From positions 1 through 5,833 of the forward strand of contig DASRFK010000148.1 in assembly GCA_035651635.1 (NCBI GenBank): a stretch of DNA of 5,833 nt, written 5' to 3'. Position 1 is the stretch's first letter; every line of letters begins with the position of its first letter. Under the pieces are notes generated by a model, which saw nothing but the letters and a program-made list of their open reading frames with translations, made no database searches and had not been told where the DNA came from. This DNA comes from JANXQE01 sp035651635 (GTDB lineage: Bacteria; Verrucomicrobiota; Verrucomicrobiia; Limisphaerales; UBA8199). Below, piece after piece: positions 1 through 5,436 of the stretch. Position numbers and translations under genes: made by a program.

Positions 1-762
1 GCGGCGAATGTCAATCCGGACGCTGGCGTAGAACTTCAGGGCCTTGCCGCCCGGCGTCGTCTCTGGGTTGCCAAACATGACGCCCACCTTTTCACGCATC
101 TGGTTGGTGAAGACGCAGGTGGTCTTGGCGCGCGCGAGCACGGCGGTAAGTTTGCGCAACGCCTGGCTCATTAATCGCGCCTGCATGCCCATGGTGGCCA
201 TGCCCATCTCTCCTTCCAACTCCGCTTTGGGGACCAGGGCCGCCACCGAGTCGATCACAATCACATCCAAGGCATTGGAGCGCGCCAGGGTTTCGCAGAT
301 CGAGAGAGCTTCCTCGCCGCTGTCGGGCTGCGAGACGAGCAGGTCGGTCAGGTTCACCCCCAACCGCTTGGCATAGGCCGGGTCCAGCGCGTGTTCGGCG
401 TCGATAAAGGCGGCCAGGCCGCCGCCCTTTTGGGCATTGGCGATGACGTGGAGCATCAGCGTCGTTTTGCCGGAAGATTCCGGGCCGAAGATTTCAACCA
501 CGCGCCCGCGCGGCAAACCGCCGACGCCGAGGGCGAGATCCACTGCCAGGGCGCCGGTGGGAATGACTTCGATTTGTTTGAGCGCGTGGGCATCACCCAG
601 ACGCATAATGCTGCCCTCACCGTAAGTCTTGGTGATGCTGGAGATGGCGGCGTCCAGCTCGCGCATCCGGGCGGCCGCAACTTTAGCGGCTTCGGCGGCT
701 TTATTTTCTCCGTTACGATCCTGGGGTTTCTCGGCAGGTTTTTCAGCAGTTTTGGCAGGCAT
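1..762 (-). CDS. recA: RecA recombinase, N-terminal 254 codons (gene runs off the left edge)
   Basis: RecA is the cytoplasmic ATP-dependent strand-exchange protein of homologous recombination and the co-protease that triggers LexA cleavage in the SOS response. Translating the minus strand from the ATG at 762 gives an open frame of exactly 254 codons to position 1. Visible landmarks are GSIMRLG (50-56), the Walker A loop GPESSGKT (93-100), FIDAEHALDP with the catalytic Glu at about 123, the Walker B strand VIVIDS (167-172), and the NQMREKVGVMFGNPETTPGG segment (220-239) that covers loop L2. About 100 C-terminal residues lie outside the window. The N-terminus is about 25 residues longer than in E. 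coli RecA and rich in Lys, Ala and Glu. An alternative ATG at codon 33 (664-666) would give a conventional length, but the promoter-like site upstream fits the longer form equally well. No Shine-Dalgarno is seen before either ATG. Identification is certain; the start is not. Confidence 0.97.
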   Translation of the reverse strand, partial: MPAKTAEKPAEKPQDRNGENKAAEAAKVAAARMRELDAAISSITKTYGEGSIMRLGDAHALKQIEVIPTGALAVDLALGVGGLPRGRVVEIFGPESSGKTTLMLHVIANAQKGGGLAAFIDAEHALDPAYAKRLGVNLTDLLVSQPDSGEEALSICETLARSNALDVIVIDSVAALVPKAELEGEMGMATMGMQARLMSQALRKLTAVLARAKTTCVFTNQMREKVGVMFGNPETTPGGKALKFYASVRIDIRR

Positions 763-801
763 AAAAAATCAGTTGGGGATTTGTTGTTCCCGGCGACATC
801 G

Positions 802-829
802 AGATTAGGGAATCTGCATCAGTTGTCAA
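802..829 (-). promoter_or_regulatory. Candidate recA promoter (sigma-70 type)
   Basis: Upstream of recA the minus strand carries a perfect TTGACA (complement of 824-829), then a 16-base spacer and TAATCT (complement of 802-807), which matches TATAAT at only three of six positions. The -10 box would end 39 bases before the ATG at 762, a normal leader length. The perfect -35 box and its position support a promoter; the weak -10 and the unusually short spacer argue for caution. No complete LexA-type inverted repeat was found around it. It lies just recA-proximal of the hairpin repeats, so the repeats sit upstream of the promoter and not inside it. Confidence 0.4.
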
Positions 830-840
830 ACCAGCCGCGC

Positions 841-1095
841 TGTTTTGGTAACGACATCGCGCTGCGTTGTCCGGGCTGTTTCGGTAGGGACATCGCGCTG
901 CGTTGTCCGGGCCCGCGTTCAGCGGGCCGAACGAACAAGGAACCAATGCCAAACCACCTCTTACCGTTGCGCGGCTGGACACGGGCTTGGACATCGCAGC
1001 GCGATGTCCTCTACCAGGACGGGACGTTGCAGCTACCAAACCACCCGTTACCGTTGCGCCGCTGGACGCGGCGCGGACGGCGCAGCGCGCCATCC
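841..1095. repeat. Cluster of four two-hairpin palindromic repeats between the DUF1080 gene and recA
   Basis: Most of the 346-base gene-free stretch 763-1108 is repeat. Each full unit starts with a stem of the type GACATCGC-GCT-GCGATGTC, followed at once by a second stem around CCCGC-GTCCA-GCGGG. Units A (841-876) and B (877-912) are plus-oriented tandem 36-base copies differing at 3 positions; B continues into its second hairpin at 910-928 (7 bp, loop GTTCA). Units C (about 969-1009) and D (1056-1095) are minus-oriented, about 86-87 bases apart, and also share a 37-base linker (949-985 and 1036-1072, starting CCAAACCACC). The two orientations face each other at about 929-968. Unit C has a perfect 9-bp stem with a 3-base loop (989-1009). 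The form resembles REP/BIME-type elements; I cannot name the family. Open frames drawn through this region are artefacts of the repeats. Confidence 0.85.
1056..1095 (-). repeat. Repeat unit D: diverged stem sequence with pairing mostly kept
   Basis: Unit D consists of two abutting hairpins. The first (1056-1074) is a perfect 7-bp stem, GCGCCGC with GCGGCGC, around a 5-base loop. The second (1075-1095) pairs GGACGGCGC with GCGCCATCC around AGC, with one mismatch. Compared with units C and E, the bases corresponding to the ATCG part of the stem have changed on both sides, so most pairs are restored by double changes. It ends 13 bases beyond the stop codon of the DUF1080 gene, so it would form at the 3' end of that transcript. 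No T-run follows on the minus strand, so it is not a classical intrinsic terminator. Confidence 0.75.
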
Positions 1096-1108
1096 CTGCC
1101 CCACTGCA

Positions 1109-2170
1109 TCATTGGTCGCGTTTGGCCTGGTTGGCGCCCTCGCCGACGGACCAGGTGAGGTGGTCAGGTTTTCCCTCGCCCGAAGGGAATTCGATTTGGA
1201 CGTCGGTGGTCTTGGCGAAGAATTTGGTAGGGGACTCGGCAAACAGAACAAACCTGACTCCACTCAACCGCGCAACCAGTTGAGTATCCTGGCGGGTGAT
1301 CTCGATTCGATTCCGGTCGCTCGAGGTGTACGTGCCGACGTACTTGTCCAGCAATGAGGCCGAGAGCGTGAATTCTTTTTTCCCGGGACGGCCCAGCTCA
1401 CGAACCCAGATGTTGCGGAATCGAACCGGATTACCGTGATCCTGAAGCGAAATTGGCTGTTTCTCGGGATGCGGCTGGTAGGGCGCGCGTTCGAGCCAAC
1501 TGGTCGGGCCGGTCAGTTGCACGTTGTTCTGAACCAGCACGCCATTGTGGAACACAGTCAAATGGACGGGCGAAAGCAGCTTGCCCTCGGGATCAAATCG
1601 GGGCGCGGTATAAATGATATCGTAAACCTGCCATTCACCGGGCGGGCGGCTGGCATTGACCAGCGGCGGGTACTGGCCGTAAATGGCACCGGCAGTGCCA
1701 TCCGGATACGTTTGGCTTTGATATGAATCCAGGACCTGGATTTCGTAGCGATCCAAGCCCAGAAAAACGCCGCTGTTGCCGCGGCCCTGGCCTTCACCAT
1801 GCGGCGGGACCGGGGTGGCCCATTCCACGTGTAGCTGGCAATCGCCGAAATTCTGCAACGTTCGAACATAGCCACTGCCACGCACGCATTCCATGTAACC
1901 ATCGCGGGTGATCCATTTGGTGGGGCTGCCGTCCAGGGCGACCCACTGCGAGACGTCTTTGCCGTCGAACAGCACCGTCGCATCGGAAGGCGCTTTGCCC
2001 GCTTGCTCTGGTGTGCTGGGCGTGGCCCCGGTGATAACCACCGGTTGTGGACGAGACCGGTCGTGATCGAGGTAGTTGGGGTCGGGCTGGGCCGAGCTGA
2101 AGCTTGGAATTGCCAACACGGCCACCAGGCAGGCCCCCAGCGTCCGGGGGATCCGTTTACGATTTTTCAT
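1109..2170 (-). CDS. Secreted DUF1080 (3-keto-disaccharide hydrolase family) protein with a C-terminal DUF3471-like domain
   Basis: The 353-residue product begins with a Sec signal peptide: basic MKNRKR, a hydrophobic core (about 11-22) and a likely cleavage after SSA at residue 27, so it should act in the periplasm or outside the cell. There is no lipobox cysteine at the cleavage site. After a Pro-rich linker, residues 63-257 carry the DUF1080 signature: VLFDGKDVSQWV at the start, then SGYVRTLQNFGDCQLHVEW, GRGNSGVFLGLDRYEIQVLDS (split around 130-149), and the closing LQDHGNPVRFRNIWVREL. Family members have a concanavalin-like beta-sandwich, and some hydrolyse 3-keto-glycosides. Residues 268-345 (LLDKYVGTYTSSD... 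FFAKTTDVQIEFP) look like the small beta-rich DUF3471 domain often attached to hydrolases. It is the last gene of a likely three-gene operon, 56 bases after the oxidoreductase. No Shine-Dalgarno precedes the ATG. The family call is firm; the activity is inferred. Confidence 0.92.
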   Translation of the reverse strand: MKNRKRIPRTLGACLVAVLAIPSFSSAQPDPNYLDHDRSRPQPVVITGATPSTPEQAGKAPSDATVLFDGKDVSQWVALDGSPTKWITRDGYMECVRGSGYVRTLQNFGDCQLHVEWATPVPPHGEGQGRGNSGVFLGLDRYEIQVLDSYQSQTYPDGTAGAIYGQYPPLVNASRPPGEWQVYDIIYTAPRFDPEGKLLSPVHLTVFHNGVLVQNNVQLTGPTSWLERAPYQPHPEKQPISLQDHGNPVRFRNIWVRELGRPGKKEFTLSASLLDKYVGTYTSSDRNRIEITRQDTQLVARLSGVRFVLFAESPTKFFAKTTDVQIEFPSGEGKPDHLTWSVGEGANQAKRDQ

Positions 2171-2226
2171 AGGTAAAAACGGTTATTTCAATCTGCCGGT
2201 TGAGAATCTGCGCCGCCGGCTCAACG

Positions 2227-3276
2227 TTACACCGTCACAACCGCGCCCGTCTTCAAAGACTTTTCCTCTGCTTCGCAAATTTCCAAAGCGCTTAACCCGT
2301 CGTGCACGGTGACAACGGATGGACGCGTGCCAGCCGCCGCGCATTCGACGACGTAGCGGACTTCCTCGTTGTAACCATCGGCTCCGTCATAGCTGATGAA
2401 ACGAGCGGGTTTGCCCTCTTCGATTACCTGCATGGCATCAGTGCCGCGGGCGAGATCGAAGTCGAGAGTGGCTCGCTCGCAGTGAATGGTGTAGCCCATA
2501 TTGAAGCCTTTGGTGAGCAACCAGCCGCCTTCGGCGCAGACAGCCGGCCCGCCCGGGTAAAGGTATTGCGTCACCACGTGATTAATCGAGCCGGCGCCGG
2601 TTACCCCCGTGGAAAAAACCTTATCGGGCCGGCCGAAGAGGAATTGGACGAAATCGGTATCGTGAATATGCAAATCAAAGAGGGCGCCGCCCAAATCGGC
2701 GCCCGCCGCCGAATAAGTGCCTTGTTTGCTCCAGCCGGGCATCTCGGAAATGCGGCGGAAGCGCGCGGCGAGGACTTTTCCGTAAGGGTTTTCGTCGACC
2801 ACTTGCTTGAGCCAGCTCCAGCCGGGCCAGAAGCGCATGCACATGGCGGGCATCAGAAATCCAGGGGCACTCTCGGCCGCCCGGACAATCTCGCGCGCGG
2901 CGGTCGAAGTGCGGGCGATCGGTTTTTCGCACAGAACTTGTTTGCCTGCTTTCAAAGCAGCGATGGCTTGTTCGGGGTGAAGCGGAGTGGGCGTGCAGAG
3001 GTCGACCAGATCAACTTGCGATTCGGCCAGAACTTCTTCCAGCTTGCGGCATACTTTGACCTCCGGCCCGAGATGAATGTCGTCAGACTTTTTAATGTTG
3101 CCGGCCACGCCTTGAAGGACGCCATTAACCGGCAGCCGCACGGCATCGCAAACGGCAACCACTCGGGCCTGCGGAACAGCCAGGTACGCCCGCAGATGGG
3201 TAACTCCCATGAAACCGAGCCCCACGACGGCTACGTTGACGGTAGATTTCGGCTGTTTTTGCTGCGTGTCATTCAT
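2227..3276 (-). CDS. Gfo/Idh/MocA-family NAD(P)-dependent sugar oxidoreductase
   Basis: This 349-residue protein has the two-domain layout of the family at normal length. The N-terminal Rossmann fold opens with NVAVVGLGFMGVTHLRAY, where the dinucleotide-binding glycines lie at 19-24 (GLGFMG). The strand VDLVDLCTPTPLHPEQA (88-104) leads to CEKPIA (116-121), whose Glu-Lys-Pro contains the conserved catalytic lysine, Lys118. The C-terminal alpha/beta domain carries GGALFDLHIHDTDFVQFLFG (196-215), containing the Asp and His residues expected in the active site. Members oxidise or reduce a sugar hydroxyl, often at C3, with bound or free NAD(P). No signal peptide or Tat motif is visible, so a cytoplasmic location is expected, although the DUF1080 partner is exported. 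It lies 38 bases after the TIM-barrel gene and 56 before the DUF1080 gene on the same strand. The ATG at 3276 fits the family start; no good Shine-Dalgarno is present. The substrate cannot be deduced. Confidence 0.94.
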   Translation of the reverse strand: MNDTQQKQPKSTVNVAVVGLGFMGVTHLRAYLAVPQARVVAVCDAVRLPVNGVLQGVAGNIKKSDDIHLGPEVKVCRKLEEVLAESQVDLVDLCTPTPLHPEQAIAALKAGKQVLCEKPIARTSTAAREIVRAAESAPGFLMPAMCMRFWPGWSWLKQVVDENPYGKVLAARFRRISEMPGWSKQGTYSAAGADLGGALFDLHIHDTDFVQFLFGRPDKVFSTGVTGAGSINHVVTQYLYPGGPAVCAEGGWLLTKGFNMGYTIHCERATLDFDLARGTDAMQVIEEGKPARFISYDGADGYNEEVRYVVECAAAGTRPSVVTVHDGLSALEICEAEEKSLKTGAVVTV

Positions 3277-3314
3277 GGCAATACAATGGACCTGGGTGCT
3301 CAGGCGGTTCGGCT

Positions 3315-4151
3315 TTAGCCCAGAGCGCTTTGCGCGACGCTCTTTGCGCGGCGGATGTCCTCGATTCGCTGAGTTCCGGCTTCGCGTTCGATGACGATCG
3401 GGCCGTTAAAGTTAAGCTGCTTCAAGCTGGCAAAGAATTTCGGCCAATCCACTTCCCCGGTTCCAGCCGGAACCTCCTCGCCCCAAGTGCCCGGCTTTTT
3501 CGTGGTCCGAGCGTCTTTGAGGTGAACCTGGCGCAGCCACGCACCGAGCACTTCGACCGCCTCGATTGGATCGCCTTTGCCATAAAGAATCATGTTGGCA
3601 GGATCGAAGTTCACTCCCACGTTAGGCCGATTCAACTTTTTGAGCACTGCCGCCAACAAAGGCGCGGTTTCCTGGCCCGTTTCCAGACCGACGGCGATTT
3701 TGGCACGTTCGAAAATATCGGCAACCTCCCCGAGGCGACGAAGCATTTTGTTGAAGTTTTTGTCACTTTGGTCGTGCGGCAGGAATCCGGCATGGAAGGT
3801 GACGAGTTTAAGCCCGAGCATCTGCGCCAGCGCCGCCGTGGCCTGAATGTTCTTCCAATTATTCTCCCAGGTTGCGTCGGGAGCAATGCCGCCGGTGAGC
3901 CGGATCGAGTCCAGGGTTGAATAATCCTCACCTTCGCAACCAAACATGCCGGAGACAATGGAAATGCCGTTTCGGGAAAACGCCTCGGCCAGGCCTTCCC
4001 AGCGCGCGGGCGCCTGGCGCAAAGGGTCGAGAGCGAGTTGGACCCGGAGAATGCCCGTCGCCTGCAACTTGCCGATCAGGTCGGGCAAATCTGCTGGCTG
4101 GAGCGACCAACTGCAGACGGCCAGGCGGGGTGAAATCTCCTGAGCTTTCAT
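3315..4151 (-). CDS. Sugar phosphate isomerase/epimerase-like protein (xylose isomerase-like TIM barrel)
   Basis: The 278-residue product matches the AP endonuclease 2/xylose isomerase-like TIM-barrel superfamily in length and motif order. It opens with RLAVCSWSLQ. LKLVTFHAGFLPHD (115-127) carries a barrel-strand histidine at 120. GLETGQE (155-161) supplies a likely metal-ligand Glu157, NVGVNFDPANM (177-187) gives Asp183, RQVHLKDA (207-214) gives His210, and PIVIERE (251-257) gives Glu255. This E-D-H-E set is the usual divalent-metal site. Family members isomerise or epimerise sugars and keto-sugars, and relatives take part in C-glycoside cleavage after 3-oxidation. No export signal is seen. 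It is the first gene of the likely operon; the upstream region 4152-4366 would hold the promoter, where only a weak candidate can be seen (TTTCCA and TAATTT-like boxes, about 16 bases apart). No clear Shine-Dalgarno precedes the ATG. The fold and metal site are confident; the reaction is inferred. Confidence 0.92.
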   Translation of the reverse strand: MKAQEISPRLAVCSWSLQPADLPDLIGKLQATGILRVQLALDPLRQAPARWEGLAEAFSRNGISIVSGMFGCEGEDYSTLDSIRLTGGIAPDATWENNWKNIQATAALAQMLGLKLVTFHAGFLPHDQSDKNFNKMLRRLGEVADIFERAKIAVGLETGQETAPLLAAVLKKLNRPNVGVNFDPANMILYGKGDPIEAVEVLGAWLRQVHLKDARTTKKPGTWGEEVPAGTGEVDWPKFFASLKQLNFNGPIVIEREAGTQRIEDIRRAKSVAQSALG

Positions 4152-4220
4152 GGCTTCGTCAATTTTGAATGGGCATCCCCGGCGAATTTAGACCAACCGC
4201 ACAATTTGGAAAGGCCTATC

Positions 4221-4270
4221 CCGAGGTAGGGACATCGCGCTGCGATGTCCCCGCCCGCGTCCAGCAGGCG
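4221..4270 (+). repeat. Repeat unit E: isolated copy of the two-hairpin repeat, upstream of the operon
   Basis: This is the same element as in the recA intergenic cluster, 3.1 kb away. GAGGTAGG leads into a perfect 10-bp stem, GGGACATCGC (4229-4238) with GCGATGTCCC (4242-4251), around GCT. A second stem follows at 4252-4270, with one C-A mismatch and the loop GTCCA. It lies in the 215-base gap between the end of hicA and the start of the TIM-barrel gene, 77 bases upstream of that ATG at the closest stem. The rest of the gap (4152-4220 and 4271-4366) shows no gene. The copy could act as a 3' stem for the hicBA transcript or be a simple dispersed insertion. Confidence 0.85.
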
Positions 4271-4366
4271 GAAGAGGCGAGCGCACTTACGGCGCTGGGC
4301 CAGCGATCTCTAACACGGAAACAAGACGCGACACCAGCGTCCAGTGCAGAGCGTTCGGCGTTCTTT

Positions 4367-4582
4367 TCAGACGTCCTCCGGGCGCAAACCCGTCCGACGA
4401 GCTATTCGGGCCAGCATCCGCGGAGCGATCTCCACGCCATCGTGAAATGCGAAAACAAAGTCCGCCCATCCGGGACGCTCCAGCACTCGATGTGATCCTC
4501 CGGACTGCCTCTTGACTCGCCAGCCTATCTGCAGCAGAGCAGCCAAGACTAGTCGGGCCTTCCTCGAGCCCCACTGGCTCAT
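4367..4582 (-). CDS. hicA: HicA-family mRNA interferase toxin
   Basis: HicA toxins are small proteins with a double-stranded-RNA-binding-like fold that cleave mRNA independently of ribosomes, using one conserved histidine. This 71-residue product fits well: SRKARLVLAALLQIGW (6-21) is the first helix and turn, and VKRQSGGSHRVLERPG (23-38) contains the Gly-Ser-His signature with the likely catalytic His31. A strand FVFAFHDGVEI and the closing helix MLARIARRTGLRPEDV follow. The conserved block usually reads QSGSH, so the extra glycine here (QSGGSH) is a small oddity. Its ATG overlaps the stop of the upstream antitoxin by 4 bases (ATGA), which implies translational coupling. The frame is intact, with all conserved parts present, so the toxin is probably functional. 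The order (antitoxin first) is one of the two known arrangements. Confidence 0.85.
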   Translation of the reverse strand: MSQWGSRKARLVLAALLQIGWRVKRQSGGSHRVLERPGWADFVFAFHDGVEIAPRMLARIARRTGLRPEDV

Positions 4583-4779
4583 GCGGCGACCGAGAACACA
4601 TCCACCAACTCCGGGATCGCCTCGCCATGTTCTAAACGGTCGGCCATAACGCGCAATGCCAGGGCCTTCACCTTTGCCAAGGCCTCCTCCTCACTACGCC
4701 CATAGGCCATCACTCCCGGAAGCTCCGGAATTTCGGTGAGCCAGCGCCCGTCCTCTTCTCGTTCCAGCTCGATCGTCAT
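4579..4779 (-). CDS. hicB: HicB-family antitoxin, short form
   Basis: HicB antitoxins bind and block HicA through a partial RNase H-like fold. The 66-residue product shows the family pattern: MTIELEREEDGRWLTEIPELPGVMAYG (two strands and the ELPG turn), then SEEEALAKVKALALRVMADRLEHGE, the amphipathic helix, and a tail PELVDVFSVAA. It lacks the C-terminal ribbon-helix-helix or helix-turn-helix DNA-binding domain of longer HicB proteins, so autorepression would need another route. It is first in a two-gene unit and overlaps hicA by ATGA. The ATG at 4779 is the only plausible start: the frame stays open upstream but contains no ATG, GTG or TTG close by. No clear promoter or Shine-Dalgarno can be named. 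Confidence 0.85.
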   Translation of the reverse strand: MTIELEREEDGRWLTEIPELPGVMAYGRSEEEALAKVKALALRVMADRLEHGEAIPELVDVFSVAA

Positions 4780-5118
4780 AATTAGTCCGGGAACATACTC
4801 CGGAAAGGCCAGACCTGTCCAACTCGAACGAGGGCGCCGAGGGGAGCCGCCGAACCGTGATTCAGAGACCGCCAGTCGCTGGCAGGTTCATAGGGTCTTC
4901 AGTTGTAAGATTCTGGTTACCAGGATGAAGCCACGGTATTGGGATGGGCCCCATTCGTTTATTGGCGGCGGGGTTATGTCATCCTTCATTATTCGCAAGC
5001 TGCTCATTATCAGACTCACTTCTCTTTTTAAATATCACTTCCGGTTAAGGTAATCCAAGCACAAATTGCCTTTCCGTTCGAGGTTTTCATCTTCGCTGGG
5101 ACGGCCGGACCTTTTTTT
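4780..5118. other. Gene-free stretch upstream of hicBA, partly AT-rich
   Basis: No convincing gene is present on either strand. Open frames here are short, have no family-like motifs and overlap repeats. Composition changes from GC-rich (4800-4880) to distinctly AT-rich (about 4980-5070). The stretch includes GTGATTCAGAGAC (4857-4869), which recurs at 5664-5676. The hicBA promoter should lie in its lower part, but I cannot pick out boxes with confidence. Confidence 0.5.
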
Positions 5119-5215
5119 CCACAAAAGCGTTTGTCCCTTTTTTTGAAGTTTGGTTTTCGGCGCGGTGGGCGCCGGAAAACCAAACTTCAAAAAAAGGGGG
5201 GTGTTTATTTTGTGG
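5119..5215. repeat. Large near-perfect inverted repeat (29-bp stem plus outer arms)
   Basis: The arms 5135-5163 and 5169-5198 pair over 29 bp with a single bulged G (5174) and a 5-base loop, GGTGG. From the outside in, the stem is CCC/GGG, seven T-A pairs, GAAGTTTGGTTTT with its exact complement, one C-G pair, and GGCGC/GCGCC. A further 8-bp outer arm, CCACAAAA (5119-5126) with TTTTGTGG (5208-5215), frames it, separated by unpaired bases. Because the T-run is on the 5' side and the A-run on the 3' side of the stem, on both strands, this is not an intrinsic terminator in either direction. A small palindromic or MITE-like insertion is the simplest reading, but no target duplication is evident. 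The near-identical peptides predicted on both strands are by-products of the palindrome. Confidence 0.85.
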
Positions 5216-5221
5216 TTGCTA

Positions 5222-5282
5222 CCCAGGGCGGCGCTCGTCCCTCGCTTTGGCCCTGGGCTTTTTCGCATCGTCCTTACAGGAC
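5222..5282. repeat. Structured GC-rich repeat-like element beside the truncated toxin
   Basis: An 8-bp stem, CCCAGGGC (5222-5229) with GCCCTGGG (5250-5257), encloses a 20-base loop. A second stem, GTCCT (5270-5274) with AGGAC (5278-5282), follows. The layout, and wording such as CGCTCGTCCCTCGC between the arms, resemble dispersed intergenic repeats I associate with verrucomicrobial and planctomycete genomes, but this is recall and there is only one copy here. The element may extend to about 5335, where it meets the broken toxin reading frame. Confidence 0.5.
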
Positions 5283-5307
5283 TTCGGCTGGGCTCGCTGT
5301 GCTCGCA

Positions 5308-5436
5308 TTAAAAATGAACGACAAAGTGCACCGATGAGCGGCGTTTCATGTCCGGCCCATCCCGCAGAGCTATGAATCGAACGATTGCCCCCAAGTCCTC
5401 GATCGCACTCTCAGACCAAATCAGCTTGAGGTCCAC
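5308..5436 (-). pseudogene. Truncated RelE/ParE-like toxin remnant (42 codons)
   Basis: From a GTG at 5436, overlapping the end of the antitoxin by 16 bases, the minus strand reads VDLKLIWSESAIEDLGAIVR and then FIALRDGPDMKRRSS before a TAA at 5308. The segment up to about residue 33 matches the usual N-terminus of RelE/ParE-superfamily toxins, where a first strand ending in W-S/T is followed by A-x-x-D-L and a helix. Family members have about 85-105 residues; here the C-terminal half, with the catalytic or gyrase-binding strands, is missing and is not found further along. The frame is lost where the neighbouring repeat-like sequence begins (about 5335), so repeat insertion or a deletion junction probably ended the gene. 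No functional toxin is expected. Assignment to RelE or ParE specifically cannot be made. Confidence 0.6.

Noticed and set aside
763..840. LexA operator for recA
   Set aside because: A half-site-like GAACA occurs on the minus strand near 786-790, but no matching inverted partner at a suitable spacing was found.
841..1095. CRISPR array
   Set aside because: Two 36-base copies stand directly next to each other without spacers, and the other units are inverted; there are no cas genes.
391..1357. Long open frames on the plus strand across recA and the recA/DUF1080 intergenic region
   Set aside because: They run opposite to recA or through the GC-rich hairpin repeats and show only repeat-derived, Arg-rich or low-complexity peptides.
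2302..3318. 338-codon plus-strand open frame antisense to the oxidoreductase
   Set aside because: The minus strand encodes an unmistakable Gfo/Idh/MocA protein; the antisense product has no recognisable domain and is explained by high G+C codon bias.
3330..3920. 196-codon plus-strand frame antisense to the TIM-barrel gene
   Set aside because: The minus strand carries all metal-site motifs of the family; the antisense frame has none.
5135..5198. Bidirectional intrinsic terminator
   Set aside because: On each strand the T-run lies before the stem and A residues follow it, the reverse of a terminator.
5035..5337. Small genes on both strands spanning the large inverted repeat
   Set aside because: The two products share a mirrored stretch that comes directly from the palindrome, and neither has family motifs or a credible start signal.
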